NCBI GenBank assembly: GCA_004298675.1
Contig: SCRI01000087.1
Coordinates: 1-41,808, forward strand
Reading direction: 5' to 3'
From: a bacterium
Lineage (GTDB): Bacteria; Vulcanimicrobiota; Vulcanimicrobiia; Vulcanimicrobiales; SCRA01
Length of the DNA stretch: 41,808 nt
A program made the position numbers and the translations under genes. Under the pieces are notes generated by a model, which saw nothing but the letters and a program-made list of their open reading frames with translations, was not told where the DNA came from and searched no databases. Of this stretch, positions 22,576-30,454 are shown in pieces (position 1 is the stretch's first letter; each line of letters opens with the position of its first letter).

Positions 22576-23330
22576 CGACAATGGCCTATGGATGGGAACA
22601 GCACACGGTAGCTCACTCGCCGCTACGCCGGCTGGCACACCGCATGCTTGGAACGTACGATCTGGGTGCGCGCGTGCGTTACCAGGCCGTCGAGCGTGCG
22701 CTCGGCGCGCTGACACCGCCTGCGTCGATCCTCGATGCGGGCTGCGGGCGCGGCCAACTCTGCTTTGCCATGCACCGGCGTTGGCCGGAGGCGCGGATCG
22801 TGGGCGTGGACGTCGAGGCGGAGCTCGTGTCGCACTGCCATGAGGTCCAGGCCCGCGTAGATGCAGGCGCGGCCTTACGCTTCGAGCGCCGCACGCTGCC
22901 CGCTGACCTCGGAGAGAGCTTCGATCTCGTGACCTCGGTGGACGTGCTCGAGCACGTGCAGGACGACCACGGGTTCCTGCGCGCGCTCTTCCGCGCCACC
23001 AATCCCGGTGGAGCGCTCGTGCTCCACACGCCCGCGGCACCGCAGCGGCGCTTCATCGCGGAGTTCGAGGAGCAGCACGATCACGTGCGCGACGGCTACG
23101 TCCTGGGCGAACTGGCCGCGCTGCTGTTCCACGCTGGGTACGCGCAGGTACGGGTGCGCCACACGTTCGGGACGCTGGGCGCGCTGGGCTGGGAGGGCTT
23201 TGCGCTGGCGCGGCAGGGTAACGGCGTGGCACGCGCGCTGTTGCCGCTCTCGTACGCTCTCTCGGCGGTGGACGGATGGAGCGAGCCGCGCCGGGGCAAT
23301 GGGCTCTTAGCCGTGGCACGGCGCGCGTAA
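22572..23330 (+). CDS. SAM-dependent class I methyltransferase
   Basis: A 252-aa protein with the class I motif I signature S-I-L-D-A-G-C-G-R-G-Q (about 54-64), followed by G-V-D-V-E-A-E-L. F-D-L-V-T-S-V-D-V-L-E-H-V-Q-D-D-H is the motif common in sugar and ubiquinone-type methyltransferases. It may O-methylate a sugar of the repeat unit or cap chain growth. GGAGG at 22562-22566 gives a firm ATG at 22572, which overlaps the glycosyltransferase stop (ATGA). Confidence 0.85.
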   Translation: MTTMAYGWEQHTVAHSPLRRLAHRMLGTYDLGARVRYQAVERALGALTPPASILDAGCGRGQLCFAMHRRWPEARIVGVDVEAELVSHCHEVQARVDAGAALRFERRTLPADLGESFDLVTSVDVLEHVQDDHGFLRALFRATNPGGALVLHTPAAPQRRFIAEFEEQHDHVRDGYVLGELAALLFHAGYAQVRVRHTFGTLGALGWEGFALARQGNGVARALLPLSYALSAVDGWSEPRRGNGLLAVARRA

Positions 23331-23340
23331 GGGGGCAGGG

Positions 23341-24309
23341 ATGGCGGTTGTCGTAACGGGCGGAGCCGGATTCGTCGGAAGTCACCTCGTGGATCGCCTC
23401 GCCGCGCGCGGTGAGCGCGTGGTCGTGATCGACGATCTCTCGACTGGACGCGTGGGCAACCTCGCAGCGGTGATCTCGCGAGCCGAGGCGATCTTCATCT
23501 ACGCGGATCTCGCCGCGCCGGAGTTCGATCTCGCGCAGGCGATCGCGGAGGCCGCGCCCGAGCGCGTCAGTGAAATCTACCACCTCGCCTCGCCGGCCAG
23601 CCCTGAGGCCTATGGTGCCCGTCCGTGGGAGACGCTGGCGGTCAACTCCATTGGAACGATGCGCGTGATCGAGTTGGCGCTGGCGCAGCGCGCGCGCCTG
23701 CTGTTGGCCTCGACTTCCGAGATCTACGGCGACCCACTCGTGCATCCGCAGCCCGAGAGCTACTTCGGCAACGTGAACTCCGTCGGACCGCGCGCCTGTT
23801 ACGACGAAGGCAAGCGCTTCGCGGAGGCCGCGGTCGCGGTGGCCGCGGCGCGGCGCGGTTTGGATGGACGCATCGTGCGTGTGTTCAACTGTTACGGGCC
23901 GCGCATGCAGTTGGGCGACGGCCGGCTGGTGCCCGCGCTCTTCGCGGCGGCGTCGGAGGGGCGCCCGCTGCCGATTCACGGGGACGGGCGGCAGACGCGC
24001 AGCATGACGTACGTGGACGACCTCGTGTCGGGAATGTTAGCCGTTGCGCACGCCTCGCAACCCACGCTGCAGCCGGTGAATCTCGGGAGCGAGGAAGAGG
24101 TGAGCGTCGAGGATATCGCGCGCGCCGTGGCCGGCGTGGTTGGGGTTCCGTTCACGCCGGCCTATCTGCCGGCACGCCCGGAGGATCCCCAACGCCGCCG
24201 GCCGTGCCTCGATCTGGCACGCGCACTGGGCTGGGAGCCGAGCACCGCACTGCGCGAGGGGCTGCGCGCGACCCACGCGTGGCTGCGGCGCGAGTTGGTG
24301 TTGGCCTAG
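23341..24309 (+). CDS. uxs: UDP-glucuronate decarboxylase-like NAD-dependent epimerase/dehydratase (UDP-xylose synthase)
   Basis: A 322-aa extended SDR protein. The NAD motif is G-G-A-G-F-V-G (7-13). The sequence around S124-T-S-E-I-Y-G130 and Y154-D-E-G-K158 gives the catalytic S/E/Y/K set. H-L-A-S-P-A-S-P-E-A-Y and C-Y-D-E-G-K-R are characteristic of UXS rather than GalE or RmlB. It should oxidise, decarboxylate and re-reduce UDP-glucuronate to UDP-xylose, using the product of the dehydrogenase at 14163. It closes the exopolysaccharide operon. Its stop is 7 bp from the convergent gene. Confidence 0.87.
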   Translation: MAVVVTGGAGFVGSHLVDRLAARGERVVVIDDLSTGRVGNLAAVISRAEAIFIYADLAAPEFDLAQAIAEAAPERVSEIYHLASPASPEAYGARPWETLAVNSIGTMRVIELALAQRARLLLASTSEIYGDPLVHPQPESYFGNVNSVGPRACYDEGKRFAEAAVAVAAARRGLDGRIVRVFNCYGPRMQLGDGRLVPALFAAASEGRPLPIHGDGRQTRSMTYVDDLVSGMLAVAHASQPTLQPVNLGSEEEVSVEDIARAVAGVVGVPFTPAYLPARPEDPQRRRPCLDLARALGWEPSTALREGLRATHAWLRRELVLA

Positions 24310-24316
24310 CGCACGC

Positions 24317-24979
24317 TTAGAAGTCGCTCTCTTTGAGGCCCGGGTTGAGCGCGACGTCGATGTAGTGCTCGCTCTTGACCAGGGCCGAGCCTGCGAAGCG
24401 TTGGCGCTCCACCGGGAGGTGCGTCTTCGTGGAGATCAAGAGCAGATCGCGCGTTACGCCGCCGGTCTTGGTGGGATCGAGATCGGTTAACACGATCTCA
24501 TCGGTGGGAGCGCCGTCGACGGCCGGACCGGCTGCCTGGGTTGCGTGCGCGTCGTTCCCGCGATAGTAGTCGAGCAGGTACTGGAACGCAGCCGTGTCCA
24601 TAGTGTCGCCGCGCAAGCTGGTAGCCCGGCCGTCGTGGATGCTGACCGTGAGATGAATGCCTCGCAAGAGACCGCCCTGGTGGCCGCTGACGGTGTCGCC
24701 GCCGTGCCAGGTGGCGCCACCGCCGTGCCCTGGGCCGCTATCGATGGAGATCTTGGCGAAGTGCGGTTTGAGGTATTCGTAGCCATACGTGCGGTCTTGG
24801 GTGGAGCTGTCCTTGGTCTCGTGGGTGACGATCTTGCACGTGTAGCTGTCGACCTTACTCCAAGCGCTGGAGAAGGCGTCGAGTGCGGGCAGCGGATCCG
24901 CCTGCGCGGGCAGCGACACCGGAGCGACGAATGCAGCGATCAACGCGGCGATAAAGAACGGACGCGACGGATAGGTCAT
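24317..24979 (-). CDS. Secreted LolA/RseB-fold-like protein (function unknown)
   Basis: A 220-aa protein with a signal peptide: F-F-I-A-A-L-I-A-A-F-V-A-P-V, cleaved after A-Q-A near residue 28. The mature part (S-A-W-S-K-V-D-S-Y-T-C-K-I-V-T-H-E-T; D-R-T-Y-G-Y-E-Y-L-K-P-H-F-A-K-I; L-P-V-E-R-Q-R-F) looks like the outer-membrane-lipoprotein-sorting (LolA/DUF1571-like) fold that holds lipids or lipoproteins. That assignment is by pattern only. ATG 24979 has a very strong AAGGAGGG RBS; the longer start at 25015 would overlap the kinase gene. It is last in the rplS-headed run, 28 nt after the kinase. Confidence 0.7.
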   Translation of the reverse strand: MTYPSRPFFIAALIAAFVAPVSLPAQADPLPALDAFSSAWSKVDSYTCKIVTHETKDSSTQDRTYGYEYLKPHFAKISIDSGPGHGGGATWHGGDTVSGHQGGLLRGIHLTVSIHDGRATSLRGDTMDTAAFQYLLDYYRGNDAHATQAAGPAVDGAPTDEIVLTDLDPTKTGGVTRDLLLISTKTHLPVERQRFAGSALVKSEHYIDVALNPGLKESDF

Positions 24980-25007
24980 CAAACCCTCCTTGGCAATCGT
25001 GAATATG

Positions 25008-26273
25008 CTAGCCAAAATGTTCGGGGATGCGGCGGAACGCTTGGATCATGCGCTCGGTGTCGGCTAACTCCGTGCGCATGTGACGGGCATGGAAGATGGG
25101 GATGGCTCGCTCCAGCATCTGCATGCCGCGCGTGATCTCATCCCGCTTCGCGAGGCCCTCGGTGGCCTTCTGCAAGACCATCAGCCCGAACTTGAGCGCG
25201 GTCTTCGCCCATTCGATTTGCTGACCGCCGATTTGATCGAGCGTCTCCAAGGCGGTGTTGTAGGATTGCTCGGCTTCGTCGTAGCGCCGGTTGCGCGTGG
25301 CCAGCATGCCGGTCATCACCGCGCCCAAGGCCTGGTTGAGCGAGCGCGTCGGGCGCAGCGAAGCGTCGAGCATGGAGCGCACGATTGCGGTGCTGTCGTC
25401 GTTCGCCGCCGGCCGCGGCGTGGCGGCTGGGTTCGCGGCGGCTTGCGGTGCGCTGGAGAGCAGCGAGCGCAGCTCGTTCGCGGTTTGCGCGGCGCTGGGA
25501 GGACGCTGGCCGGGGTCTTTGGCCAGCAGGCGCAGCACCAGCGCGTCGAGCGCCTCGGGAATCGCGGAATCGTACGTGCGCGGCGGCTTCGGCGGCTGAT
25601 TGATGTGCGCGAAGATCACGGCGACGAGATCCTCGTCGGGGCTCTCGAACGGCAGATGTCCCGTGAGCAGTTCGTACAGTACCACGCCCAGCGAGTAGAG
25701 ATCGCCGGCGACGTCGCCCGCGCGTCCCAGGAAGCGCTCCGGCGGCAGGTACGAGATCGTACCGACGATCTCGCCGGCTTGCGAAGACATCGAGACGTCG
25801 GTGGTGCGCCGCGCCAGACCGAAGTCCATCACCTTCAGTACGCCGGCGGGGGAGACCATGATGTTGCTGGGCTTGATGTCACGGTGAATCACGCCCTGGG
25901 CGTGGGCGTACTCCAACGCATCGCAGAGCTCAACGAAGAGCGCGATCGTATGGTCGACGGTGGTGCCTTCGTCGGCTAACGCGCTCAGCGTGCGCCCCTC
26001 TGCGAGCTCCATGATGATATAGGAAACGCCGTCGGCCTCTCCGGCATCGTAGACTGAGACGATGTTGGGATGGTTGAGGCGCGCCATCGAGCGCGCCTCG
26101 CGCAAGAAGCGCTGGCGGATGTTGCCGCTGCGATCGGTGAGGATCTTGACGGCCACGGGCCGGTCGAGGGTCGTGTCGAGCCCACGGTAGACGTCGGCCA
26201 TCCCACCGCTTCCGATGAGCGAGTCGACGCGATACCGTCCCGCGAGGACCGAACCGATGGGCGATAGAGTCAA
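25008..26273 (-). CDS. Cytoplasmic Ser/Thr protein kinase with helical C-terminal region
   Basis: A 421-aa Hanks-type kinase. The glycine loop is G21-S-G-G-M-A-D-V; K43, E59, H130-R-D132-I-K-P-S-N and D150-F-G are all present, then S-Y-L-P-P-E-R. The kinase domain ends near 270. An Ala/Pro-rich linker follows, then a helical, TPR-like region (R-R-Y-D-E-A-E-Q-S-Y-N-T-A-L-E-T-L). No transmembrane helix or PASTA domain is seen, so it is soluble. The start is TTG 26273-26271, overlapping the yraN stop (TTGA). No SD is obvious, so coupling is likely. Confidence 0.88.
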   Translation of the reverse strand: MTLSPIGSVLAGRYRVDSLIGSGGMADVYRGLDTTLDRPVAVKILTDRSGNIRQRFLREARSMARLNHPNIVSVYDAGEADGVSYIIMELAEGRTLSALADEGTTVDHTIALFVELCDALEYAHAQGVIHRDIKPSNIMVSPAGVLKVMDFGLARRTTDVSMSSQAGEIVGTISYLPPERFLGRAGDVAGDLYSLGVVLYELLTGHLPFESPDEDLVAVIFAHINQPPKPPRTYDSAIPEALDALVLRLLAKDPGQRPPSAAQTANELRSLLSSAPQAAANPAATPRPAANDDSTAIVRSMLDASLRPTRSLNQALGAVMTGMLATRNRRYDEAEQSYNTALETLDQIGGQQIEWAKTALKFGLMVLQKATEGLAKRDEITRGMQMLERAIPIFHARHMRTELADTERMIQAFRRIPEHFG

Positions 26274-26617
26274 AAGGCACCTGCGAGGTGGCGAACGATG
26301 GTACGGGTTCCGGATCTCTCAACCGTGACAACGTCAAAACGCGCAAAAGCGTTCGGTGCGGCGGTCTGCAGCCACTCCTCGGCTAGCCGGCGCAGCCGCG
26401 CGCGCTTGCGGGCGTCGACGGCGCCCAGCGCCGGTCCAAACCGGCTCGATGCGCGTGCCTTCACCTCGACGAAGACGATGGTGGCCCCATCCTTGGCGAT
26501 GATGTCGATCTCTCCCCTCGGCCCCAGGCGAACGTTGCGTGCCACGATGCGCAGACCTCGCGCCGTCAGATGCTCCGCCGCGAGACGCTCCCCTTCGGGG
26601 CCGAGGCCGCGGCTCAC
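26270..26617 (-). CDS. yraN: YraN/UPF0102 family nuclease-like protein
   Basis: A 115-aa protein with the family motifs G-E-x-x-A-A-E-H-L (near 9-17), N-V-R-L-G-P-R-G-E-I-D-I-I-A and F-V-E-V-K-A-R. These form a restriction-endonuclease-like fold with the E/D-E-x-K core. A role in DNA processing has been suggested for the family but is not settled. GTG 26617 overlaps the rnhB stop (GTGA). Its position after rnhB is conserved in many bacteria, which supports the call. Confidence 0.9.
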   Translation of the reverse strand: MSRGLGPEGERLAAEHLTARGLRIVARNVRLGPRGEIDIIAKDGATIVFVEVKARASSRFGPALGAVDARKRARLRRLAEEWLQTAAPNAFARFDVVTVERSGTRTIVRHLAGAF

Positions 26618-27291
26618 TCCTGACCGTCGAGGGTGTCGAAGAGGGAGACGGCGTGAAGGTTGCCCAGGAAGCTGCGGCGATGGATGGGGCAGGGGCCGTG
26701 CGCGCGCAAGGCCTCCAGGTGGCGGCGCGTGGCGTAGCCTTTATGCTCGTCGAATCCGTAGGCCGGGTAACGCTGGTGGAGTTCGGTCAACAGCCCGTCG
26801 CGGTGGACTTTGGCGATGATCGAGGCCGCCGCGATCGTGGCGGAGCGGGCATCGCCGTGGATCAACGCCTGCTGTTCGCCGGCAAAGCCCGCCACGTGCA
26901 TGGCGTCCACCAGCAGCAGGTCCGGCAGGGCCGCGAGGGCCTCCAATGCGCGCTCCATGGCCAGGAGCGTGGCGCGGTAGATGTTGAGGCGATCGATCTC
27001 CTCGATCGAAGCCGAGCCGATCGCCCAGCCGTTGCAGCGCTCCCGGATCTGCAGGGCCAGATGTTCGCGCCGCTCGCGGGGGACGACTTTTGAGTCGTCC
27101 AGCCCCTCGAGCAGGAGCGGCTTGGCGCTGACGACGCAGGCGGCCACCACCGGACCGGCTAGCGGGCCGCGCCCCACCTCGTCGACGCCCCCTACCAGCT
27201 GGATGCCGCGCGCGAAGGCCGCCGACTCGTGGTAGTTGAGGGCGGCCAGCCGCCGCCGCTCGCGCCGGGGATCGGCGCGCCGCGCGCTCAC
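26614..27291 (-). CDS. rnhB: Ribonuclease HII
   Basis: A 225-aa protein with the RNase HII signature G-V-D37-E38-V-G-R-G-P-L-A-G-P-V-V near its N-terminus. A second active-site Asp lies in L-L-L-V-D-A-M, and late S-I-I-A-K-V-x-R-D and G-F-x-x-H-K-G-Y-A-T motifs follow. It removes RNA from RNA-DNA hybrids and single ribonucleotides. GTG 27291 overlaps the rbgA stop (GTGA) and gives a normal family length; the longer open frame upstream is a shadow. The N-terminal ~15 residues are Arg-rich. Confidence 0.93.
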   Translation of the reverse strand: MSARRADPRRERRRLAALNYHESAAFARGIQLVGGVDEVGRGPLAGPVVAACVVSAKPLLLEGLDDSKVVPRERREHLALQIRERCNGWAIGSASIEEIDRLNIYRATLLAMERALEALAALPDLLLVDAMHVAGFAGEQQALIHGDARSATIAAASIIAKVHRDGLLTELHQRYPAYGFDEHKGYATRRHLEALRAHGPCPIHRRSFLGNLHAVSLFDTLDGQE

Positions 27292-28073
27292 GGTGCCAAC
27301 TCGAGCGTGAAGCGCCCGAAGCGCCCCTGGTTGAACTCGCGCAGGTAGAGTTGGGCGGCCCGCGCGAGGTCCGGGAGCCCGCCGCGCTGGACGCAGCCGC
27401 GTGCGGCGGCAAACGTCGCGAGATCGAGCGGAGCCTGCTGACGTTCGGAGGCGGGTTGTCCGGCTAGCCACGCGCCGAAGGCCGCGATGACCGCCTCGGC
27501 GTCAAAGCGCTCGGCTGGGACGGCGCCGCAGAGCGCCAAGCGCCACTGTGCCTCCGGCGTGTCGATCTTGGGCACGAGCACGCCCGGCGTATCCATCAAC
27601 TCGAGTCCCGGAGAGACGCGAAACCAGCGCAGATCGCGCGTGACGCCCGGGCGGTCCTCGGTTTTCGCCGCGGCACGGCGCAGCAAGGCATTGATCACCG
27701 ACGATTTCCCCACGTTCGGTATGCCGAGCACCAGCGCGCGGATGCTGGGACGGCCGGCACCGGCTTGCACGATCAGCCGCCGCAAACGCTGGATACTTCC
27801 CTGATCCTTCCCGCGCACGGCCAGCGCGCGCAAGCCCGCGCCGGTGAGATGCGCCAGCCACCGCGCCGTCTCCCGCGGCTGCGCCAAGTCTTCCTTGGCC
27901 AAGGCCACCAGGTGGACGCGCCGCCCCACCAGCGCCGCCAGCGCGGGATTCGCGCTGGTGACCGGTAGGCGCGCGTCGCGCACCTCCACCACCACGTCGA
28001 CGCTTTGGAGGCGGCGCGCCACGTCCCGCAGCGCCGCGGCCATGTGCCCGGGAAACCACTGGATCGGCTGCAT
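27288..28073 (-). CDS. rbgA: Ribosome biogenesis GTPase RbgA/YlqF
   Basis: A 261-aa circularly permuted GTPase. It begins Q-W-F-P-G-H-M, the family N-terminus, followed by D-A-R-L-P-V-T-S-A-N-P. The permuted motif order is G4 at 59-62, G1 at 117-125 (G-I-P-N-V-G-K-S-S), G2 T145, and G3 D161-T-P-G. G4 reads A-K-E-D instead of N-K-x-D, so guanine recognition could be altered. It acts in late 50S assembly, which fits its place in the operon after rplS and lepB. ATG 28073 has a TAAGG RBS overlapping the lepB stop. Confidence 0.9.
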   Translation of the reverse strand: MQPIQWFPGHMAAALRDVARRLQSVDVVVEVRDARLPVTSANPALAALVGRRVHLVALAKEDLAQPRETARWLAHLTGAGLRALAVRGKDQGSIQRLRRLIVQAGAGRPSIRALVLGIPNVGKSSVINALLRRAAAKTEDRPGVTRDLRWFRVSPGLELMDTPGVLVPKIDTPEAQWRLALCGAVPAERFDAEAVIAAFGAWLAGQPASERQQAPLDLATFAAARGCVQRGGLPDLARAAQLYLREFNQGRFGRFTLELAP

Positions 28074-28087
28074 GCCGCGGCTGCGCC

Positions 28088-28597
28088 TTACAACCGGCCG
28101 ACGTGGTCGGGCGGCCAGAGCACCATCAAGGCCTGCCCGATCACCTGCGAATCCGAGACGAAGCCCCAGGCGCGCGAGTCGTCGCTATCGGCGCGATTGT
28201 CGCCCAGGACGTAGAGATCGTGCGCCGGCACGATCAGCGGCGCGAAGCTGCGGTGATCGGGATAGCGCACGTAGCGCTCGTCGAGTACCACGCCATCGCG
28301 GATGACGCGGCCGTCGACGATCTCGATGCGATCGCCCGGCAAGCCGATCACGCGCTTGAGATAGACGATGGGCGTGGCGGCGTTGTGCTCGAAGGCGATG
28401 ATCTCGCCGCGCTGGAGCGGGCGGAAGCGGAAGGAGAGCGTGTCGATCAAGACGTGCTCGCCGCTGGCGATGCGCGGCTCCATCGAGAGTCCGGAGACGA
28501 CGGGGGCGCGCAGGAAGAAGACGAGGATGAGGACGGCGAGCAGCGCCACTTGCAGAGTGACGCTCGCTGCGTTGCGGATGCGCGAAACCGAGAGCAC
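28088..28597 (-). CDS. lepB: Signal peptidase I (second copy)
   Basis: A 169-aa type I signal peptidase. One N-terminal TM (about 14-29) is followed by V-S-G-L-S38-M-E-P, the nucleophile box, and Y-L-K81-R-V-I-G-L-P-G-D, the general-base box. L-G-D-N-R-A-D-S-D-D-S-R follows as box E. GTG 28597 is preceded by GGGGTGG. It lies 43 nt after the first lepB. Catalytic residues are complete. The copy is shorter than its neighbour and lacks its ~40-residue N-terminal extension, so the two may differ in substrate preference. Confidence 0.92.
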   Translation of the reverse strand: MLSVSRIRNAASVTLQVALLAVLILVFFLRAPVVSGLSMEPRIASGEHVLIDTLSFRFRPLQRGEIIAFEHNAATPIVYLKRVIGLPGDRIEIVDGRVIRDGVVLDERYVRYPDHRSFAPLIVPAHDLYVLGDNRADSDDSRAWGFVSDSQVIGQALMVLWPPDHVGRL

Positions 28598-28640
28598 GTT
28601 GAGCCACCCCGTTCGCCGTAAGGCTGGCGCGTGCCTCGCG

Positions 28641-29327
28641 CTAGTGAGCGAAGATGCCGATGCGCCGCGGCGGCCAGAAGCGGAACATCGCGTGGCCGAC
28701 GAAGTTCTTGCGCGGCAGGAAACCCCAGATGTGCGAGTCCTCGGAGTTGTTGCGGTTGTCGCCCATCATGAAGTAGTAGCCGTTGGGGATGCGATCGCAC
28801 GACTGCCAGGCGCTGCGTGGCGGCACGGTTGCCGGCGGAGCTTGCAGTGCTACGCCGTCGACGACGATCTGACAATTCTTGATTGCGAGATCGTACGCGG
28901 GCGGCTCGGCGATGTAGGGCTCGCTCAGCGGCGTGCCGTTGACGATCACCTTCCCGCCGTGGATGGCGAAGGTGTCGCCGGGAACGCCGATCACGCGTTT
29001 GATGAAGTCGTTGCTCGAGGGAATAGGCGGCTTGAACACGGCGACTTGAAGACGCCGGGGATTCTCGACGTGATACTGCAGCTCGTTGACCACGAGCACG
29101 TCGTCGATCTGGAGTGTCGGCTCCATCGAGCCCGATGGAATGTAGAACGTGCGGACGACGAAGGCGATCAGCACCAGCGCGACGCCGCCCGCCACGATGA
29201 ACGCATCGAGGTACTCGCGGACGGTGGTCAGCGTCTGGCTCTGCTGCTCCGAGCGTGGGCGCGTGGCGATCACTAAGCGCACCACGGCGAAGAGCGAGAT
29301 GAGCCCGAAGAGCTGAAGCGGCGTCAC
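28641..29327 (-). CDS. lepB: Signal peptidase I (first copy)
   Basis: A 228-aa signal peptidase with two hydrophobic N-terminal segments (about 4-21 and 42-58). The catalytic boxes are I-P-S-G-S67-M-E-P-T-L, F-I-K110-R-V-I-G-V-P-G-D, and M-G-D-N-R-N-N-S-E-D-S. The region between strands (N-C-Q-I-V-V-D-G...P-P-R-S-A-W-Q-S-C) holds an insert with two Cys that could form a disulfide. GTG 29327 sits 13 nt after the rplS stop with no clear SD, so read-through coupling is possible. Confidence 0.92.
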   Translation of the reverse strand: MTPLQLFGLISLFAVVRLVIATRPRSEQQSQTLTTVREYLDAFIVAGGVALVLIAFVVRTFYIPSGSMEPTLQIDDVLVVNELQYHVENPRRLQVAVFKPPIPSSNDFIKRVIGVPGDTFAIHGGKVIVNGTPLSEPYIAEPPAYDLAIKNCQIVVDGVALQAPPATVPPRSAWQSCDRIPNGYYFMMGDNRNNSEDSHIWGFLPRKNFVGHAMFRFWPPRRIGIFAH

Positions 29328-29340
29328 GTGTGGGGCGGGC

Positions 29341-29703
29341 TTACGCCGAATTCCGCTCGGTCTTGCGCTCCTTGATGCGCGCGGCCTTGCCGACCTTCTC
29401 GCTCAAGTAGTAGAGGCGGGCGCGGCGCACGATGCCGCGCTTGGAGACTTCGATCTTCTCGACGCGCGGGCTGTGCACCAAGAACGATTTCTCGACGCCC
29501 ACGCCATGCGAGCTGCGGCGCACGGTGAACGACTCCGCCAGACCGCCGCCCTTGCGCACCGTCACCACGCCCTCGAACATCTGGACGCGCTCTTTGCCGC
29601 CTTCCACGACCTTCGAGTAGACCTTGACGGTGTCGCCGGGGCGAAACTCCGGGACGCTCGCCTTGAGCTGGCCCTCTTGGACCAGCGTAACCGCGTTGCT
29701 CAT
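29341..29703 (-). CDS. rplS: 50S ribosomal protein L19
   Basis: A 120-aa L19. Recognisable parts are [33 protein letters not shown] and R-R-A-R-L-Y-Y-L. It binds at the 30S-50S interface. ATG 29703 has an AGGAG RBS. The longer open frame upstream to 29817 is not used, because the promoter lies at 29808-29836. It heads the run to lepB, lepB, rbgA, rnhB, yraN and the kinase. The usual upstream genes rpsP, rimM and trmD are not adjacent; a DoxX gene is there instead. Confidence 0.96.
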   Translation of the reverse strand: MSNAVTLVQEGQLKASVPEFRPGDTVKVYSKVVEGGKERVQMFEGVVTVRKGGGLAESFTVRRSSHGVGVEKSFLVHSPRVEKIEVSKRGIVRRARLYYLSEKVGKAARIKERKTERNSA

Positions 29704-29807
29704 CGCTGTGCTCCTGAATGGCCCGCCGCGATCGTAGGGGCGCGCGAGAGCGGACCCCTTGTTAGGACCGGGCGGCGGGTGTTGATGCCCTAGTCGACAA
29801 CCCCGGT

Positions 29808-29836
29808 AGTATAGCAAAGGGCCGCCCAGGCAGCAA
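29808..29836 (-). promoter_or_regulatory. Sigma-70-like promoter of the rplS operon
   Basis: Read on the minus strand: TTGCTG (29836-29831), a 17-nt spacer, and TATACT (29813-29808). The -10 matches 5/6 and the spacing is ideal. Transcription should start near 29801, giving a leader of about 98 nt before rplS. The leader is GC-rich; I cannot assign a known L19-leader structure to it. The promoter lies just past the DoxX stop. Confidence 0.7.
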
Positions 29837-29874
29837 GAGCCCGCATGAGTCTCACCCGGAATCCGACCCGGCTC

Positions 29875-30390
29875 TTAAGACTTGTCCCCGCTGGGTGCGG
29901 GGGCGTGGCGCAGCAGCAGCGTGACGCCGCCGCCGGCGATCCCCGCCAGGATCAGGATGACGGCCACCGTGGGGTAGCCTAGTGCGGGGACTCCGATCAG
30001 GGAGTCCAGTGCCAGGCTGCCCGGGCCCACGAAGGCGATGATCAGGACGATCATGGCGTACATCGACGGTAGCTCGTAGCCGCCGTTGTAGCTGTAGAAG
30101 CCGTGCGGAAGGTGCTCGCTGACCGAGGCTACGAGCATGACGGATATGATCAGCGCAGGGCCGATGGCGCCCAGCCAGCCCAGCGCCAGGAGCAGGCCGC
30201 CGACGAACTCGCCGAGTCCGGCTAGGACAGCCAACGCCACCGGTGCGGGGAAGCCCAGCGAGCGAAAGTAGCCGCCGATCCCCTGCGGGCCACTGCCGCC
30301 GAACCAGCCGAAAAGTTTCTGCGAGCCGTGAGAGGCAAGCCCCAGGCCGGCCACGAGGCGTGCGATCAAGAGCGCAATTGCCGTAGACAT
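29875..30390 (-). CDS. DoxX family membrane protein
   Basis: A 171-aa protein with four predicted helices. It has the DoxX pattern L-L-I-A-R-L-V-A-G-L-G-L-A-S-H-G-S-Q-K-L-F-G-W at the N-terminus and G-L-G-E-F-V-G-G-L-L-L-A-L-G-W. Family members are linked to respiratory or redox membrane functions; the specific role here is unknown. ATG 30390 fits homology; the long open frame upstream is a shadow. A TATTAT hexamer at 30419-30414 on this strand may be its -10. Confidence 0.87.
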   Translation of the reverse strand: MSTAIALLIARLVAGLGLASHGSQKLFGWFGGSGPQGIGGYFRSLGFPAPVALAVLAGLGEFVGGLLLALGWLGAIGPALIISVMLVASVSEHLPHGFYSYNGGYELPSMYAMIVLIIAFVGPGSLALDSLIGVPALGYPTVAVILILAGIAGGGVTLLLRHAPAPSGDKS

Positions 30391-30454
30391 AATTGATAGA
30401 TACCCCTGTTTCCCATAATAGGCGCGCGCGTGCCGGGAGTTGCAGTCCTCGTCT

